DNA of 64,000 nucleotides from Gymnogyps californianus (lineage: Eukaryota; Chordata; Aves; Accipitriformes; Cathartidae). The stretch covers positions 50,710,663 through 50,774,662 of the forward strand of contig NC_059500.1 of the NCBI RefSeq assembly GCF_018139145.2. The letters run 5' to 3'. Positions 61,150-64,000 of this stretch are shown here, piece after piece. The notes under the pieces were generated by a model. It was not told where the DNA came from, searched no databases, and saw nothing but the letters and a program-made list of their open reading frames with translations. Each line of letters starts with the position of its first letter. Position 1 is the stretch's first letter. The translations under genes were made by a program, and so were the position numbers.

Positions 61150-61722
61150 TGATAAGAAGGGATTTAAACCAGGAATGATGAGGAAAGGAGAGAGTTAACA
61201 GAAGCCCTGTGAGGGAGTGATGGACAAGGTCACAGAGACATCATGGGATGGCTCCCATGACTGGAGTGCTATAAGGGACGGATACAGGCTCTTTAGGAAG
61301 AACTGGCTGGGAAAACAAGGATGGGCAGTTGTCCTTTATGTGAGAGAGCAGCCGGAGTGCATGGAGCTCTGCCTGGGGATGGATGATGAGTGAATGAGAG
61401 CTTTTGGGTAAGGATAAAAGAGCAGACCAATATAGGTGACATTATAGTGGGTGTCTGCTATAGGCTGCCTGATCAGGAAGAAAGGTAGATGAGACCTTCC
61501 TCGGACAGCTGGAAGCAGCCTCACATTCACAGGCCCTGGTCCTCATGTGGGACCTGAACCACCTCAACATCTGCTGGATGGACAGCAGAGAAGAGCATAA
61601 GTAATCCACAAGGTTTCTGGAGAGCACTGATGACAACTTCCTGACCCAAGTGACAGAGAAGACGAGGAGGAGGGTTTTTCTGCAGGACCACATAGTCACA
61701 AAAAAGGAGGGGCTTGTTCACC
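61150..61722 (+). mobile_element. CR1 LINE fragment (endonuclease region), plus orientation
   Basis: Begins with the CR1 inter-ORF style GATTTAAACCAGG. It then encodes ALVLMWDLNHLNICWMDSRE (about 61,530-61,590), a decayed form of the AP-endonuclease motif VLMGDFNxxDICW, and ends near AAAAAGGAGGGGCTTGTTC. Truncated at both ends. Confidence 0.78.
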
Positions 61723-62735
61723 CTTTCACAAATACAGAAACTCTTCTTGCATCTACATCTCATAACATTTTTTATTTTTAATCTCTGCCTTCTGCTAAAG
61801 AATTAGCTACTTGCCCTTTAGATATGACCGTCCCTTTTCTGTGAAATGCGCAGGTTTTTGGAGACAAACCAGCATCTTATGTGTGTGCCACAAGCAGAGT
61901 ACTTGTTCATCCTAGTGACAATTTCACTTCTATCTAAAATTACAGTATGAAATTAACCAGAAAGACAAATAAAACCAGGTTGCACATTATCTAAATATTT
62001 CAGGGTCTCATTTTGCCACTATATTTAGCCTTCCCCTTTATTTACACTAACACAGAAATGAAATACATATTTTTGAGTCATGATACTTGAAAAGAGAAAA
62101 AATATAGATGTAATGAATGTTGACACTGCAACGCACACCTGTGATAATTTTGTCTCATAATTAATGTTTTTCTACTTGAATTCTTCCACCAGGCTCTATG
62201 GGATACTACATATACAGAGTTCAGTCCCATCTGAAGTCCTGTTAGGAAAACAAATCTATGTGTTGAGCCATGCTACGATCCAGTTCTGCAAGAGAGAAAA
62301 AAGGTATTTCAGGAATAGTAAAAAAGCCTAACAAGAAAAAACCTGAAGAATTCAACTCACTGTATCTGAACCAAACCCAAACAACCATTCCACACCCAAT
62401 CCCATCTAATTACTGAGTATAATTTCTCAGGGGTCAAAAATACCAGATGTTGAATAGTTCTTTCATTAATGGAGAAACAGATCATATGTAACCAGAAAAA
62501 GTGCTTCTGAAAATAAGGTATCTCTTCCTTCAGGACCATGGTCATCTTGGAAAATGCATTTCAGCAAATGCAAAACAAAGGGTTCAATGTAGAGGAAACT
62601 CAATAAAATTAAAAAAGTGTTTAATGGTCAAGCTCCAGGAATTTTAACACAATACTGAAAATTCACAAAGTTGTAAAAATGCCCAGGTGAGGAGCCAAGT
62701 GAGAAAACAGGATCTTAGTCCCAGTCTTTGACAGT
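61723..62735. other. Intergenic, AT-rich, no feature seen
   Basis: No gene or repeat recognised. Confidence 0.5.
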
Positions 62736-62737
62736 TC

Positions 62738-63727
62738 ATAGAATCGTAGAATCATAGAATAGTTTGGGTTGGAAGAGAACTTTAAAGGTCATCTAGTCCA
62801 AACCCCCTGCAATGAGCAGGAACATCTTCTGCTAGATCAGGTTGCTCAAAGCCCCGTCCAACCTGACCTTGAATGTTTCCAGGGATGGGGCATCTACCAC
62901 CTCTCTGGGCAACCTGTTCCTGTGTTTCACCATCCTCATCGTAAAAACTTTCTTCCTTATATCTAGTCTGAATCTACCCTCTTTTAGTTTAAAGCCATTA
63001 CCCCTTGTCCTACTGCTACAGGCCCTACTCATAAGTCTGTCCCCATCTTTCTTATAAGCCCCCTTTAAGTATTGAAAGACCACAATAAGGCCTCCCTGGA
63101 GCCTTCTCTTCTCCAGGCTGAATAACTCCAACGCTCTCAGCCTTTCTTCATAGAACAGGTGTTCCAGCCCTCTGATCATCTTCATGGCCCTCCTCTGGAC
63201 CTGCTCCAACAGGTCCATGTCTTTTGTGTACTGAGGACTCCAGAGCTGGACATAGTACTCCAGGTGGGGTCTCACCAGAGCGGAGTAGAAGGGTAGAATC
63301 ACCTCACTCGACCTGCTGGCCACGCTTCTTTTGATGCAGCCCAGGATACGGTTGGCTTTCTGGGCTGTGAGGGCACATTGCCTGCTCATGTCCAGCTTTT
63401 CACCCACCAATACCCACAAGTCCTTCTTGGCAGGGCTACTCTCAACCCCTTCATCCCCCAGCCTGTATTGATACCGGGGGTTGCCGCGACCCAGGTGCAG
63501 GACCCTGCACTTGGCCTTATTGAACTGCGTGAAGTTCACACGGGCCCGCTTCTCGAGCTTGTCCAGGTCCCTCTGGATGGCATCCCATCCCTCAGGTGTG
63601 TCAACCACACCACTCAGTTGGTGTCATCTGCAAACTTGCTGAGGGTGCACTTGATCCCACTGTCTATGTCATTGACGAAGATATTAAACAGTACTGGTCC
63701 CAATACGGACCCCTGAGGGACATCACA
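62738..63727 (-). mobile_element. CR1 LINE 3' part, minus orientation, with long intact ORF2 C-terminus
   Basis: The left end is the antisense CR1 3' terminus (TAGAATCGTAGAATCATAGA at about 62,740-62,760). From 63,608 to 62,832 the minus strand stays open for 258 codons ([80 protein letters not shown]), the CR1 ORF2 C-terminal region with no stop, so this is the youngest CR1 here. It is cut at 63,728 by an LTR. Confidence 0.93.
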
Positions 63728-64000
63728 TGTGTATTGGGTTTGTGTGGCAAGGTTTTGGTAGGGGAGGGGCTACAGGGGTTGCTTCTGTGAGAAGCTGCTA
63801 GAAGATTCCCCTGTGTCCGATAGAGCCAGTGCCAGCTGGCTCCAAGATGGACCCGCTGCTGGCCAAGGCTGAGCCCATCAGCGACGGTGGTAGCGCCTCT
63901 GTGATAACATATTTAAGAAGGGGAAAAACTGCTGCAAAAAAGCAGCTGGAGAGAGGAGTGAGAATATGTGAGAGAAACAACTCTGCAGGCACCAAGAACA
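63728..64000 (+). mobile_element. LTR, same family as at 42.3-43.3 kb, runs off the window
   Basis: Starts at TGTATTGGGTTTGTGTGG (63,730), directly after CR1 sequence, with TATTTAA at 63,910-63,916. It matches the minus strand of the 42.3-43.3 kb element closely from 43,345 downwards. Only the first 270 bases are in the window, so whether it is a solo LTR or part of a provirus cannot be told. Confidence 0.9.

Noticed and set aside
42261..64000. A full provirus bounded by the two LTRs of the same family
   Set aside because: The LTRs are in opposite orientation, and the sequence between them contains CR1 copies and other DNA but no gag, pol or env.

Overview
The window is from a bird, very probably the Z chromosome. 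It holds one clear protein gene, TYRP1 (tyrosinase-related protein 1), intact on the minus strand between about 25.8 and 15.5 kb. Seven coding exons (1,611 nt including stop, 536 residues) can be joined by eye, every visible splice site is GT/AG, and all six copper-centre histidines are present. Bird origin also follows from the many CR1 LINE copies with the usual ATTCTATGA-type 3' ends and from LTR families I recognise as common in neoavian birds. Z linkage is established for avian TYRP1 and is not shown by the sequence itself. I cannot name the species.

Layout. 1-15.5 kb: AT-rich DNA downstream of TYRP1 with a strongly C-skewed block (3.2-4.3 kb), an orphan CpG island (5.7-6.06 kb) and an LTR of about 0.7 kb (7.1-7.8 kb). 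15.5-26.6 kb: TYRP1, with a poly(A) signal, seven coding exons, an intron-1 acceptor abutting a 27-base G run, and a candidate M-box (MITF site) about 0.73 kb upstream of exon 2. 26.6-42 kb: mostly unremarkable AT-rich upstream DNA with one internally deleted CR1 (32.4-34.9 kb). 42-64 kb: a transposon-rich tract with CR1 copies on both strands, a 1.1 kb LTR (42.3-43.3 kb), a 790 bp LTR nested in a CR1 (52.1-52.9 kb), a 309 bp LTR with a perfect 5 bp duplication (56.7-57.0 kb), minisatellites, and at the right edge a second copy of the 42 kb LTR family inserted into another CR1.

TYRP1 is a melanosomal membrane protein of eumelanin synthesis and nothing else recognisable works with it here. The less explained items are the CpG island at 5.7-6.06 kb, a 108-nt exon-like segment (56,233-56,340, minus) with both splice sites and symmetric phase, and a 165-codon open frame on the same strand at 57.6-58.05 kb. 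No tRNA, rRNA or CRISPR was seen, and I found no convincing new biological system.
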